A stretch of 64,000 nt of DNA from the NCBI RefSeq assembly GCF_025359345.1, contig NZ_JANYGQ010000026.1:310001-374000 (forward strand), given 5' to 3'. This stretch comes from Mucilaginibacter sp. GTDB lineage: Bacteria > Bacteroidota > Bacteroidia > Sphingobacteriales > Sphingobacteriaceae. Below are positions 7,790 to 15,836 of this stretch, in pieces. The translations under genes were made by a program, and so were the position numbers. The notes beneath the pieces are model-generated. The model was not told where the DNA came from and ran no database searches. It saw only the letters and a list, made by a program, of their open reading frames with translations. The first letter of the stretch is position 1; the number at the start of each line of letters is the position of its first letter.

Positions 7790-10531
7790 ATGAATAATAG
7801 AATCTTTTTAGGTGCAATGTTATGTTTGTTTGCATGTAACGCACTGTATGCGCAAAAACAGGTAACTATTTTGCAGGTACCCGGTTTTGACCGATATAGT
7901 AAAATTGACACAGCCGGCACCTCTGTTTTACCAAGCGGCAGGTTTGTAACACCTGCGGGTAAAACCATTCGCATAACACACGATCCCTTTGGCTTGTCGA
8001 TATCGCCTGACGGTAAAAAGGCTGTGACACTGCATAACGGCGTTTTAACGCTTATTGATGTAGGTACTATGAATGCCAACAGGGTCCCGGCTTTTGGCAA
8101 AGATAAAACATCACCATTATCTGGCGGCTCGTTTTTAGGCGTTGCTTTCTCTCCCGATTCAAAAACTTTGTACTTAAGCGGCGGTGATAACGGCTCGGTG
8201 ATTGTTTATGATGCAGAGAATTTTGTAAAAACAGATTCACTAACACTTAACGGCAAAGTTGGCTCAAAAACTTATGATGATAGTTTTACCTCCGACCTTT
8301 TATTTAATGCCGACAAAAATGAATTACTGGTACTTGATCGTGGAAACTTCCGCATGGTGAGGATCGATCTGGCCACAAAAAAAATCACCGCTTCAATCGA
8401 CGCTGGCCGCCAGCCATTCGGGCTGGCTTTAAGTCCGGACAAAAAAACCGCGTTTGTGGCTAATGTGGGGATGTATTCGTACCCGCTCATTAAAGGTGCC
8501 ACTCCTAAAAATGCCGATTCTATCATGATATCCCGCCACCCCTATGGCGATAATACCAAAGAATCGCGCCAGGGGACAGTAGTTGAGGGCAGGAGGATCC
8601 CGGGAGTTGGTAGCCCGTCTTCGCCCGAGGCTATGAGTGTGTTCACCATCGACCTGGCAAGCAACCGGGTTATTAACAAGTTTAAAACCGGCCACCAGGT
8701 AGGCCAGATGCTGGAAGATGCCGAGGTAACCGGTGGAGCAAGCCCCAACTCGATAGCCGTTGGGACCCGATACGCGTATGTTACCAATGCTACCAACGAT
8801 AACATAACTATTATTGATTACAAAAACCATAAACTGCTCGGCGATATCCCCATAAAGGTTGATGCCCGCATTGATAAATTCAGGGGCTTGCTGCCTTTCG
8901 GTATCAGCCTTAGTAAAGACGAAAAAACACTTTATGTAGCCCTTTTGGGTTTTAACGCAGTTGCGGTAATTGATGTGCCTACAAAAACCACCAGGGGGCT
9001 GATCCCTACCGGCTGGGGAACGTCAAGAGTAAAATTATCTGCCGATGAAAAGGAATTATACATTACATCGTGCCGGGGCTACGGCGCAGGCCCAAATGGC
9101 GGGCAGGGTTTTGTAGCACCGCCCCAGGGAACGTACATTGGCGACATTCAGTTAGGTACTTTTCAAAAAGTTGATATGCCCAATGATGTTCAGCTTGCCG
9201 CTTATACCCGGCAGGCTATCGGCAATACTTTTGTAAGTAAACCGGTAACGGTGGCAACTCAAAACCCATTGCCTGTTTTACCCGGCTCGTCGCCCACTCC
9301 AATAAAATATGTTGTTTACATTACCAAAGAAAACCGCACTTATGATGAAGTGCTTGGGCAGTTAAAAAATGCCAAAGGTGATAGTACTTTAGCACGGTTT
9401 GGTATGCATTGCGAGTATACTTTACCCGATGCCTTGCGCGTACAATTCCCTAATCTTAATGTTTCGCCAAATCATATCAAAGCGGCCAACCAGTTCGCAT
9501 TTTCTGATAACTATTATTGCGATAGCGATGCATCCATTCACGGCCACCACTGGATGATGGGTGTGATACCCAATGAATGGGTTGAAGCTAACTCCAATAC
9601 AAGCAGAACCGCCAAACTGTTTTCAAACGCGCCCGGTCGCCGCTTCCCTGGTTCAACGGGCAGTATGGACCCCGAAGACTATGCCGAAACCGGTGGCCTG
9701 TGGGAAGCTTTGGAGCGCAAACACGTAAACTTTTACAATTTTGGCGAGGCCAACGAAACCGCCCATGTACGCGAAACTTGGGAAGACACCAACACAGGTG
9801 CTGCCCACCTGGTTATGGTGCCTATGCAAAAAGCTTTATTTACCCGCACCAGCCATAATTACGCCGGCTTTAACACCAACATTCCGGATCAGTTCAGGGT
9901 GGAGCAATTCAGAAGTGAGTTTACCAAAATGTGGATCACCGGTAAAAAGAAAATGCCATCGCTCATCACTATGCAGGTACCTAATGACCACGGGGCCGAT
10001 GAAAGGCCCGAAGATGGTTACCCGTACAGGCAGTCCTACATGGCCGATAATGACCTGGCCGTTGGCCGTATACTTGATTTCCTGTCGCACACCAAATACT
10101 GGAAAAACATGCTGGTAATTATTACCGAAGATGACCCCCAGGGTGGTGTTGATCACATTGATGCTCACCGCTCAATCCTTATGCTGGCCGGGCCGTACGT
10201 TAAAAAGGGTTATGTAAGCCATACCCACGCCAATTTTGGTTCGATATTAAAAACCATTTATAACGTGCTGGATGTACCGTATGTAAACCAATATGACGTT
10301 ACCGCATCGTTGTTACAAGACTTTTTTACCGATAAGCCCGATTATACTCCATACACATTTGTAAAAAGTGATACCCGGATATTCGATACTAAAAAAGCGA
10401 TGGCCCGTTACGGCAAAAACATCAATTGGCGAAAAATTAAGAAAGGTGCCGACATGGATGACGAAGACAGGGAGCGCGAAAACCATTATAAACAAAAAGG
10501 CAAAAAAACATCGGGGACGATAGTTAACTAA
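7790..10531 (+). CDS. Secreted YncE-like beta-propeller / phosphoesterase fusion
   Basis: The protein has 913 residues. Residues 1-22 are a signal peptide (ending L-Y-A-Q). Residues about 25-480 are a YncE/PQQ-type propeller with repeats such as L-S-P-D-K-K-T-A-F-V-A-N and Y-V-T-N-A-T-N-D-N-I-T-I-I-D. From about residue 503 comes a phosphoesterase domain of the phospholipase C / acid phosphatase superfamily: T-K-E-N-R-T-Y-D-E-V-L-G (Thr as likely nucleophile), D-N-Y-Y-C-D-S-D, G-H-H-W-M, and the late metal site T-E-D-D-P-Q-G-G-V-D-H-I-D-A-H. The same two-domain order is a known family (bifunctional YncE/alkaline-phosphatase-like). It should act in the periplasm or outside and release phosphate from esters. 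The C-terminal tail is highly charged. It follows the susCD-like genes on the same strand but after a terminator. Confidence 0.85.
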   Translation: MNNRIFLGAMLCLFACNALYAQKQVTILQVPGFDRYSKIDTAGTSVLPSGRFVTPAGKTIRITHDPFGLSISPDGKKAVTLHNGVLTLIDVGTMNANRVPAFGKDKTSPLSGGSFLGVAFSPDSKTLYLSGGDNGSVIVYDAENFVKTDSLTLNGKVGSKTYDDSFTSDLLFNADKNELLVLDRGNFRMVRIDLATKKITASIDAGRQPFGLALSPDKKTAFVANVGMYSYPLIKGATPKNADSIMISRHPYGDNTKESRQGTVVEGRRIPGVGSPSSPEAMSVFTIDLASNRVINKFKTGHQVGQMLEDAEVTGGASPNSIAVGTRYAYVTNATNDNITIIDYKNHKLLGDIPIKVDARIDKFRGLLPFGISLSKDEKTLYVALLGFNAVAVIDVPTKTTRGLIPTGWGTSRVKLSADEKELYITSCRGYGAGPNGGQGFVAPPQGTYIGDIQLGTFQKVDMPNDVQLAAYTRQAIGNTFVSKPVTVATQNPLPVLPGSSPTPIKYVVYITKENRTYDEVLGQLKNAKGDSTLARFGMHCEYTLPDALRVQFPNLNVSPNHIKAANQFAFSDNYYCDSDASIHGHHWMMGVIPNEWVEANSNTSRTAKLFSNAPGRRFPGSTGSMDPEDYAETGGLWEALERKHVNFYNFGEANETAHVRETWEDTNTGAAHLVMVPMQKALFTRTSHNYAGFNTNIPDQFRVEQFRSEFTKMWITGKKKMPSLITMQVPNDHGADERPEDGYPYRQSYMADNDLAVGRILDFLSHTKYWKNMLVIITEDDPQGGVDHIDAHRSILMLAGPYVKKGYVSHTHANFGSILKTIYNVLDVPYVNQYDVTASLLQDFFTDKPDYTPYTFVKSDTRIFDTKKAMARYGKNINWRKIKKGADMDDEDRERENHYKQKGKKTSGTIVN

Positions 10532-10536
10532 CGTGA

Positions 10537-10751
10537 GTTCGATATAAGAATTGGTACACCACAATCTCTTACTTCGCCTCACCTAAACGGCGCAGCCCTC
10601 ATGTAATAATCCTCTCCAAAGGAGAGGGCTTTAGCTTCGCTTTTCGTAAATCCATTTTTAGAACCCTCTCCTTTGGAGAGGGCAGGGTGAGGCCACGACC
10701 AGCTATTGGGATATCGCCCGCAACTCAAAGAATCGCGTTCTTATATCGAAC
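10537..10751. repeat. Hairpin element, family B, copy 2
   Basis: A perfect 14-bp outer inverted repeat (GTTCGATATAAGAA at 10537-10550, reverse complement at 10738-10751) encloses the CGCCTCAC...GTGAGGC core (10575-10693) with two CCTCTCC...GGAGAGG palindromes. It starts a few bases after the stop codon of the phosphoesterase gene, as copy 1 does after the SusD-like gene. Copy 1 keeps the right end (TTCTTATATCGAACT at 7542-7556) but has a decayed left end. Confidence 0.8.
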
Positions 10752-10789
10752 TATAGTTAATTAAACGACAAAAATCAAAGCTAAACCAC

Positions 10790-11605
10790 ATGAAATTTTT
10801 ATTTATTGGCGTTGCCGCCATATTATTGATGACCAGCGCAAACGCTCAAAACCCCGCACCGGCGGCAAGGCACAGATACATTGTTGCCGCCCACCGCGGC
10901 GACCATACCGTATACCCCGAAAATACCCTGGAAGGCTATGCAATGGCTATTAAAGACGGTGCCGACTATATTGAAATAGATCTGCGTACCACGTCCGACG
11001 GGCAACTCGTTAGCATGCACGATGGCAGCACCGACCGCATGACAGGCTTTAAAGGATTAATAAAAAACCTTACCCTGCAACAACTGCGCGATTTAAAAGT
11101 AAAAGCTAAAAATAATGCCGATACGGCAACCTACCGCATTCCGTTATTTGAAGAAATATTAAAACTTTGCAGAGATAAAATTTATATCTACATAGATTTT
11201 AAGGAGGCTGATGCAGCCGTTACCCTTAACCTGCTCAAGCAATACCACATGGAAAAGCAGGTGCTGGTTTACATAAACAAAGCATCACAAGTTACCGATT
11301 GGCGCAAAACGTACCCCGCCATGCCATTGATGTTCAGCATGCCGGATAGTGCAAAGGATGTAGAATCGATGAAGAAATTTATCGATATCTGGCATCCTGA
11401 CATTTTGGACGGGGACTATAGTACATACACAAAAGAGATGCTGGCATTTGCAGCAACGTTAAATATTCCTGTTTGGCCAGATGCGCAAAGCCCGCTGGAA
11501 GGGCCGCTGGTATGGGACAAGGCAATTGCCACAGGCTTAAAGGGACTGCAAACAGATAATCCACCAGCTTTGATAAAATATTTGGAAGGGAAGGGATTGA
11601 GATAG
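10790..11605 (+). CDS. Secreted glycerophosphodiester phosphodiesterase
   Basis: The protein has 271 residues with a signal peptide (residues 1-20, ending A-N-A-Q). The GDPD barrel shows A-H-R-G (catalytic His and Arg), P-E-N-T-L-E-G, E-I-D-L-R-T-T-S-D-G and M-H-D-G, which carry the acid/base His and the metal-binding Glu/Asp residues. It splits glycerophosphodiesters to glycerol 3-phosphate and an alcohol, here probably in the periplasm. It is the last gene of the presumed phosphorus island, same strand as the susCD-like and phosphoesterase genes, separated from the latter by a family B hairpin. No phased box array is visible in front of it. Confidence 0.9.
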   Translation: MKFLFIGVAAILLMTSANAQNPAPAARHRYIVAAHRGDHTVYPENTLEGYAMAIKDGADYIEIDLRTTSDGQLVSMHDGSTDRMTGFKGLIKNLTLQQLRDLKVKAKNNADTATYRIPLFEEILKLCRDKIYIYIDFKEADAAVTLNLLKQYHMEKQVLVYINKASQVTDWRKTYPAMPLMFSMPDSAKDVESMKKFIDIWHPDILDGDYSTYTKEMLAFAATLNIPVWPDAQSPLEGPLVWDKAIATGLKGLQTDNPPALIKYLEGKGLR

Positions 11606-11622
11606 TAGTTACGGCCTTTGTA

Positions 11623-11882
11623 GGTGTTGTCACCATGGGTGTTTGAATAATTAAAAAAGCCGTGGCCCGTGCGATTCCCGCCCCGGGGCGGGGAAGGGTG
11701 GGGTCTATCGAACTATTATACTCTTAATAATCATGCGCAAAAGCATGGCGCAGAAACCCCTCCCTCAACGATGAGATTTGTGGGTAAAATAGGCCGGCGG
11801 CTTATTCTTAGAACTTAAAAGATTGTGCACACCCGGCTTGTTGGTGACAACACCAACAAGGGCGGGAGTTATCCCGCCGGGT
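11623..11882. repeat. Gap of nested palindromes and hairpins
   Basis: GGTGTTGTCACC (11623-11634) is the exact reverse complement of GGTGACAACACC (11843-11854). Between them lies the perfect palindrome CCCGCCCCGGGGCGGG (11677-11692). The right end holds two adjacent hairpins (CTTGTTGGTG...CACCAACAAG, 11837-11860; GGCGGG...CCCGCC, 11861-11878) enclosed by ACCCGG...CCGGGT (11831-11882). No gene is seen in 11606-12228. Confidence 0.7.
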
Positions 11883-11910
11883 ATTTTTGAGGCTGCAAAT
11901 TTCCGACATT

Positions 11911-11962
11911 AAAAACGATAAAATGCTGACACTGTTTTGTCAGCATTTTATCGTTTTTTAAC
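11911..11962. terminator. Long perfect bidirectional hairpin terminator
   Basis: A 20-bp arm at 11911-11930 pairs without mismatch with 11939-11958 across an 8-base loop; A and T runs at the ends allow termination on both strands. It ends the island on the right. Confidence 0.85.
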
Positions 11963-12029
11963 GTGGTAAATAAGTAAAAAAGTGCATTATTGTTGCAGAA
12001 ACAAGCTTTTTAGTAACTTTTGGCGAGAT

Positions 12030-12074
12030 GTTCCTGTTCCACCCTGTTCCTTATGTTTCAGTGTGAACAGGAAC
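12030..12074. promoter_or_regulatory. 10-bp inverted repeat upstream of doxX-like gene
   Basis: GTTCCTGTTC (12030-12039) and GAACAGGAAC (12065-12074) are perfect complements 25 bases apart, about 155 bp before the DoxX start. It could be an operator or an RNA hairpin; I cannot tell which. Confidence 0.45.
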
Positions 12075-12228
12075 GTTTTCCGGCAAAAATATAGGCATGG
12101 AATGAGAATTGATTATTGTTTTATCAAAACAATCTGCTTATATTTATTAAAACAAACTAAAGGCTGTTTATCCCAAAAACTCCCTTTAGCACGCAGCCCA
12201 ATTATAATCTTTAAAACCGGAGGTTATT

Positions 12229-12675
12229 ATGAATCTTGTTCATCGGATTGAAAACTGGGGCGACACGCATCACCCCAAATTTATCGACGTTGTTCGTATC
12301 GCGCTTGGAGGCTTTTTGTTACTTAAAGGCATCGCCTTTATGAACAACACCGAATACCTTAAAGCGCTTATTGAAAACCAGAACACGGTCAACATTTCAC
12401 CGGGCGTATTGATGGCGCTAGTGTATTATGTAACGTTTGCCCACATGGTGGGTGGCATTTTAATCGGGCTTGGTATTTTAACAAGATTTGGGTGCATAAT
12501 TCAAATACCCATAGTGCTTGGTGCGATATTTTTAAGCGGTATTTTCCAGGATGCCATCAATTACATGGTAGGGCCTTCGGTTGCAGCGCTGGCGGCACTG
12601 GTCATGTTCCTGATATTGGGTTCGGGGCCATTGTCGCTTGATAGTTATTTTTTGCATAGCAGTGAGGAATGGTAA
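12229..12675 (+). CDS. DoxX-family membrane protein
   Basis: The protein has 148 residues with four predicted membrane segments (about 20-40, 60-85, 88-110 and 120-140), glycine-rich as in DoxX/DoxD proteins. Members are linked to quinone-dependent or redox functions but most are uncharacterised. The start is supported by a GGAGG Shine-Dalgarno site at 12219-12223, five bases before the ATG. That is unusual here, since most genes in this window lack such a site. The gene converges on the zinc-finger gene; between them is a hairpin made of GTTTGCAGTT (12679-12688) and AACTGCAAAC (12708-12717). Confidence 0.8.
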   Translation: MNLVHRIENWGDTHHPKFIDVVRIALGGFLLLKGIAFMNNTEYLKALIENQNTVNISPGVLMALVYYVTFAHMVGGILIGLGILTRFGCIIQIPIVLGAIFLSGIFQDAINYMVGPSVAALAALVMFLILGSGPLSLDSYFLHSSEEW

Positions 12676-12677
12676 AT

Positions 12678-12735
12678 AGTTTGCAGTTTGCGGTGTTTTT
12701 AACTGCCAACTGCAAACCGAAAACTGCCAACTCCT
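12678..12735. repeat. Word-repeat hairpin between convergent genes
   Basis: Variants of AACTGC(C/A)AAC recur in both orientations and fold into a hairpin with perfect 10-bp arms. It sits exactly between the convergent DoxX and zinc-finger genes and may end both transcripts. Confidence 0.5.
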
Positions 12736-13005
12736 TCAATACTCCGCCATTTCTTCATCAACATAGCACCACAGCCAGCGTTCGCCGGGTTCGGCTGATA
12801 TTACCACAGGGTGCCCTGCTTCAGCCGCATGTTTGCTGGCATGCTGATTGGGTGAACTATCGCAGCACAAAGTAACGCCACAAGTTTGGCAGGTACGCAA
12901 GTGCATCCAGGTGCTATGGGTTTTTATGCATTCTTCGCAAACATAATCCTTAGCATGCTTTAAGGTTTTAATAGCAGCTAAATGCTTGCAAACTTCGTCT
13001 TCCAT
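12736..13005 (-). CDS. UBP-type zinc-finger protein
   Basis: The protein has 89 residues with the zf-UBP ligand set: C-x2-C in V-C-E-E-C, C-x2-C in T-C-Q-T-C, C-C-D, and several His (H-A-S-K-H, G-H-P-V). The fold binds zinc and in eukaryotes recognises ubiquitin tails; in bacteria the partner is unknown. It lies directly upstream of the receiver/thioredoxin-reductase-like fusion on the same strand. These two families are often neighbours, so a shared redox or signalling task is likely. The 67-bp gap to that gene carries TTCCAAC words. Confidence 0.85.
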   Translation of the reverse strand: MEDEVCKHLAAIKTLKHAKDYVCEECIKTHSTWMHLRTCQTCGVTLCCDSSPNQHASKHAAEAGHPVVISAEPGERWLWCYVDEEMAEY

Positions 13006-13072
13006 GATGATGTCTATTTCAATTATGTATCAATAACATTCCAACTTTTTAACCTTACAACGTTCCAACACC

Positions 13073-14734
13073 CTAAACTTCCGCCAAATACTTATGCACA
13101 AAGCTTATCGCCATTGAGCCTTCGCCCACGGCTGATGCTACGCGGTTCATGGCTCCCGCTCGAACATCGCCGGCGGCAAATATGCCGTTGCAGCTGGTTT
13201 CCAACAAAAATGGGTCGCGGTTTTGCTTCCATATTTTGCCGAAATCCTCATAACGCCTTAACTCGCGACCGGTTTCAATAAAGCCTTTTTCGTCCTTCAA
13301 GATGTCAAGCTTCAGCCAGTCGGTATAAGGTTTTGCGCCGATAAAAATATACAGCGCCGCCGCCTCTTTGGTAACGGTTTCTTTTGTTTTTACATTAATT
13401 AGCGTCAGTTTCTCCAAACAATTATGCCCGCATGCCTCAATAATTTCGGTATCGGCCAGTACATGTATATTGGGTAAATTCGCTATCTGCTGTATCAAAT
13501 AGGCCGACATGGTGTAACTCAAGCTATCCCTGCGGATAATGATATAAACGTTTTCAGCAAATTTTGACAAGTAAACTGCTGCCTGCCCTGCAGAATTACC
13601 CCCACCTATTACATAAACCTCCTTGCCTTTACACGCTGAAGCTTCTGTTGTTGCAGCGCCATAGTAAATGCCGGCGCCAGTATAATTTTCAACGCCTTTA
13701 ACATCCAGTTTCCGGTAATCAACCCCGGTGGTAATTACCACGGTGCGGCTAACTATTTCCGGGCCGTCGTCCAGTATAATGGTTTTGTAACCGTCTTTTT
13801 GTTTGATGTCGTTTACTGCCTGCGGCGATAAAAACTCAGCGCCTAAACGCATGGCCTGGGTAATAGCACGACGGGTTAAATCGGCTCCGCTTAGCCCTGC
13901 AGGGAAACCGAGGTAATTTTCAATACGCGAGCTGGTGCCTGCCTGTCCGCCCGGTGCTTTACGCTCAATCAGCAAGGTTTTTAATCCTTCGGATGCGCCG
14001 TAAACTGCCGCAGCCAACCCTGCCGGCCCCGCGCCTATAATTACTACGTCATAAATATCATTGGTTATCTGCGGGTTGGCCCCAATCTTTTCCGATATCG
14101 ACCTGATGGTGGGCTTGCATGCGTAAGTGCCATCGTCAAAAACAACCACCGGCAGGTCTTCCAACTTTATATTGTTCAATTCCAGTACCTGTTTGGCATC
14201 TGGGTTTTTCTCAATATCCAGCCATTTGTAGGGTATCAGGTTGCTGGCCAAATAATCCTTTACCGTATGCGATTGCGGCGAAAACTGGTACCCAACAACT
14301 TTTATGCCCTTAAAATCGGGCACGTAATCGTTCTGCCAATCGTCGAGCAAATCATCAATTACCGGGTACAGTTTTTCTGATGGCGGGTCCCAGGGCTTCA
14401 TCAGGTAATAGTCAAGCTGCACATCGTTAATTGCTTTTATGGCAGCTTCGGTATCAGAGTAAGCCGTAAGCAAAACGCGCTTGGCTTTGGGATATATTTT
14501 TATGGCTTTCTCTAAAAAAGCAACGCCTTCCATTTCGGGCATACGCTGGTCGCACACAAACATGGCCACCACGTCCGAACTGTTTTTGTGTTCAACAAGG
14601 GCCTCCAATGCTTCGTTGGCCGATGTGGTGTTTATAATGCGATAATCCTTGCCGTACATCGATTTTAAATCGCGGCTAATAGCGCGTAACACCTGCGGGT
14701 CGTCGTCTATCGAAAATATTATTGGCTTTTCCAT
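13073..14734 (-). CDS. Receiver domain / glutaredoxin-like / thioredoxin-reductase-like fusion
   Basis: The protein has 553 residues in three parts. Residues 1-130 are a response-regulator receiver (acidic D10-D12, phosphoacceptor D62 in F-V-C-D-Q-R-M-P-E, conserved Lys in Y-L-M-K-P-W). Residues about 145-215 resemble a glutaredoxin-like domain. From about residue 226 is a FAD/NAD(P)H pyridine-nucleotide oxidoreductase (G-A-G-P-A-G, G-G-G-N-S-A-G, final A-A-G-D-V-R). The place where thioredoxin reductase has its C-x-x-C reads Y-Y-G-A-A-T-T-E-A-S, and I find no C-x-x-C anywhere, so it is unlikely to be a classical disulfide reductase. Expression probably starts from the -7 element at 14771-14778. 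Confidence 0.85.
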   Translation of the reverse strand: MEKPIIFSIDDDPQVLRAISRDLKSMYGKDYRIINTTSANEALEALVEHKNSSDVVAMFVCDQRMPEMEGVAFLEKAIKIYPKAKRVLLTAYSDTEAAIKAINDVQLDYYLMKPWDPPSEKLYPVIDDLLDDWQNDYVPDFKGIKVVGYQFSPQSHTVKDYLASNLIPYKWLDIEKNPDAKQVLELNNIKLEDLPVVVFDDGTYACKPTIRSISEKIGANPQITNDIYDVVIIGAGPAGLAAAVYGASEGLKTLLIERKAPGGQAGTSSRIENYLGFPAGLSGADLTRRAITQAMRLGAEFLSPQAVNDIKQKDGYKTIILDDGPEIVSRTVVITTGVDYRKLDVKGVENYTGAGIYYGAATTEASACKGKEVYVIGGGNSAGQAAVYLSKFAENVYIIIRRDSLSYTMSAYLIQQIANLPNIHVLADTEIIEACGHNCLEKLTLINVKTKETVTKEAAALYIFIGAKPYTDWLKLDILKDEKGFIETGRELRRYEDFGKIWKQNRDPFLLETSCNGIFAAGDVRAGAMNRVASAVGEGSMAISFVHKYLAEV

Positions 14735-14764
14735 GGGTGAAGGTGTGTAGCGTAAAATTATAAA

Positions 14765-14787
14765 TTATTACAAATGTAAGGTAATAA
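14765..14787 (-). promoter_or_regulatory. Promoter with overlapping inverted repeat for the receiver/reductase gene
   Basis: On the minus strand TACATTTG (14771-14778) matches TAnnTTTG exactly, about 37 bp before the start codon. It sits between TTATTAC (14765-14771) and GTAATAA (14781-14787), a perfect inverted repeat that could bind a repressor. Confidence 0.55.
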
Positions 14788-14825
14788 TAAAACGCCTCAA
14801 CCCCTCCAGACCCAAAAAATGCACT

Positions 14826-15038
14826 TTACTTTTTCACGCTGTCCCGTCTGGTGCCGTGGCCATGCATGCCGGGGATGTTGCGACCGGTATCTTTATCAAA
14901 CTTGCTCGAGTCGACGGTTGGCGGATAGGTGCTTTTTACGGTATCGCCCTTGCCGCTTCGGGCCATGTGGTCGCCGCCGCATGCCGATAGCACGCAAATA
15001 CTAAAGGTAAGGGCGGATATAATGATGCTGTTTTTCAT
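14826..15038 (-). CDS. Small putative lipoprotein
   Basis: The protein has 70 residues. The N-terminus is a lipoprotein signal with lipobox L-S-A-C (Cys19) followed by G-G-D. The rest is polar, with Ser/Thr/Asp-rich sequence and a C-terminal G-M-H-G-H-G. I do not recognise a family. It should be anchored in the outer or inner membrane. It lies upstream of the receiver/reductase gene on the same strand but behind that gene's own promoter. Confidence 0.65.
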   Translation of the reverse strand: MKNSIIISALTFSICVLSACGGDHMARSGKGDTVKSTYPPTVDSSKFDKDTGRNIPGMHGHGTRRDSVKK

Positions 15039-15151
15039 GCCGGTAAATATTGATGTGTTTATTTAACAGGCGGAAAGGGGGATAGTTTTCGTGACCAGGA
15101 TTTTTTAGATTTTAAGGATGCCTTTTCCTGTCTAACTTTTCCGACATTCCA

Positions 15152-15698
15152 CTAAAACTTCACATATTTCTCAACCAGCAATTTATCAGTTCCCTTTGCC
15201 CTTGCTTTTTTTGCCTGGCGCCGCAGAATAAAGTCAAAAATACTCATCCAGCCGGGCAGGTTGCTTTCGCTGATATCGAACAGCCAGGCCAGCGCCAGCT
15301 TATCTTTTGGGAAACCGTTTGATTTTACCAAGCAATCATTTGCGAGGCCGTAACCTATTTGCAACGATTGCTCAAACCCCCGGCTTGCCGGCCTAAGCTC
15401 AACTCTGAATTTGCAGCTGCCACCACTCCGGTTGCGGAACAGGTGGTTAACATGCGGTTCGGCCATGGCGCTTTCGCCGGCTTTTAAAGTGTGTATCGTT
15501 TTGCCGAGCGCCTATTTGCACTTCGCCCTGCACGCAATCAAACTTTTCGCTGTAGGTTTTATGGTAGCGCAGGCCCACACCGCCGCCATCTGCAAGCTCC
15601 ACTTCTACAAGTGTGTATTCGCCATTGGTTTCGGCCGATGTTTTCAGAAAAGTTACATAATCTTTTTGTACCGGGTTGTAAATTTTACGCTCGCTCAT
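15152..15698 (-). pseudogene. Cupin-domain protein gene broken by one frameshift
   Basis: Two overlapping reading frames join into one cupin protein of about 181 residues. The first frame starts at 15698 (M-S-E-R-K-I-Y-N-P) and gives Y-H-K-T-Y-S-E-K-F-D-C-V-Q-G-E-V-Q-I. The second continues A-L-G-K-T-I-H-T-L-K-A-G-E-S-A-M-A and runs to 15152 with E-P-H-V-N-H-L-F and F-E-Q-S-L-Q-I-G-Y-G-L-A-N-D. Both halves look intact and the join falls at about 15507-15512, so one extra base is enough to explain the break. It may be a recent pseudogene or a sequencing error. The longer frame upstream to 15788 has no better start. Function of the cupin is unknown. Confidence 0.8.
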
Positions 15699-15836
15699 GA
15701 TAAAAGGGAATGGGTTTTGGTATACGTACGGAACAGTTTGAAACAGGGTTTTTGCAAATGTATAATTTGATGTATGCGGGTTAATCAATTTTTTTAATCA
15801 TTTTTATATGGTAAAACGCTGTCGTTCACCCGTTAT

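Noticed and set aside
11982..12251. 89-residue frame upstream of and overlapping the doxX-like gene
   Set aside because: Composition is not protein-like, it covers a hairpin and the DoxX ribosome site, and overlaps the DoxX start.
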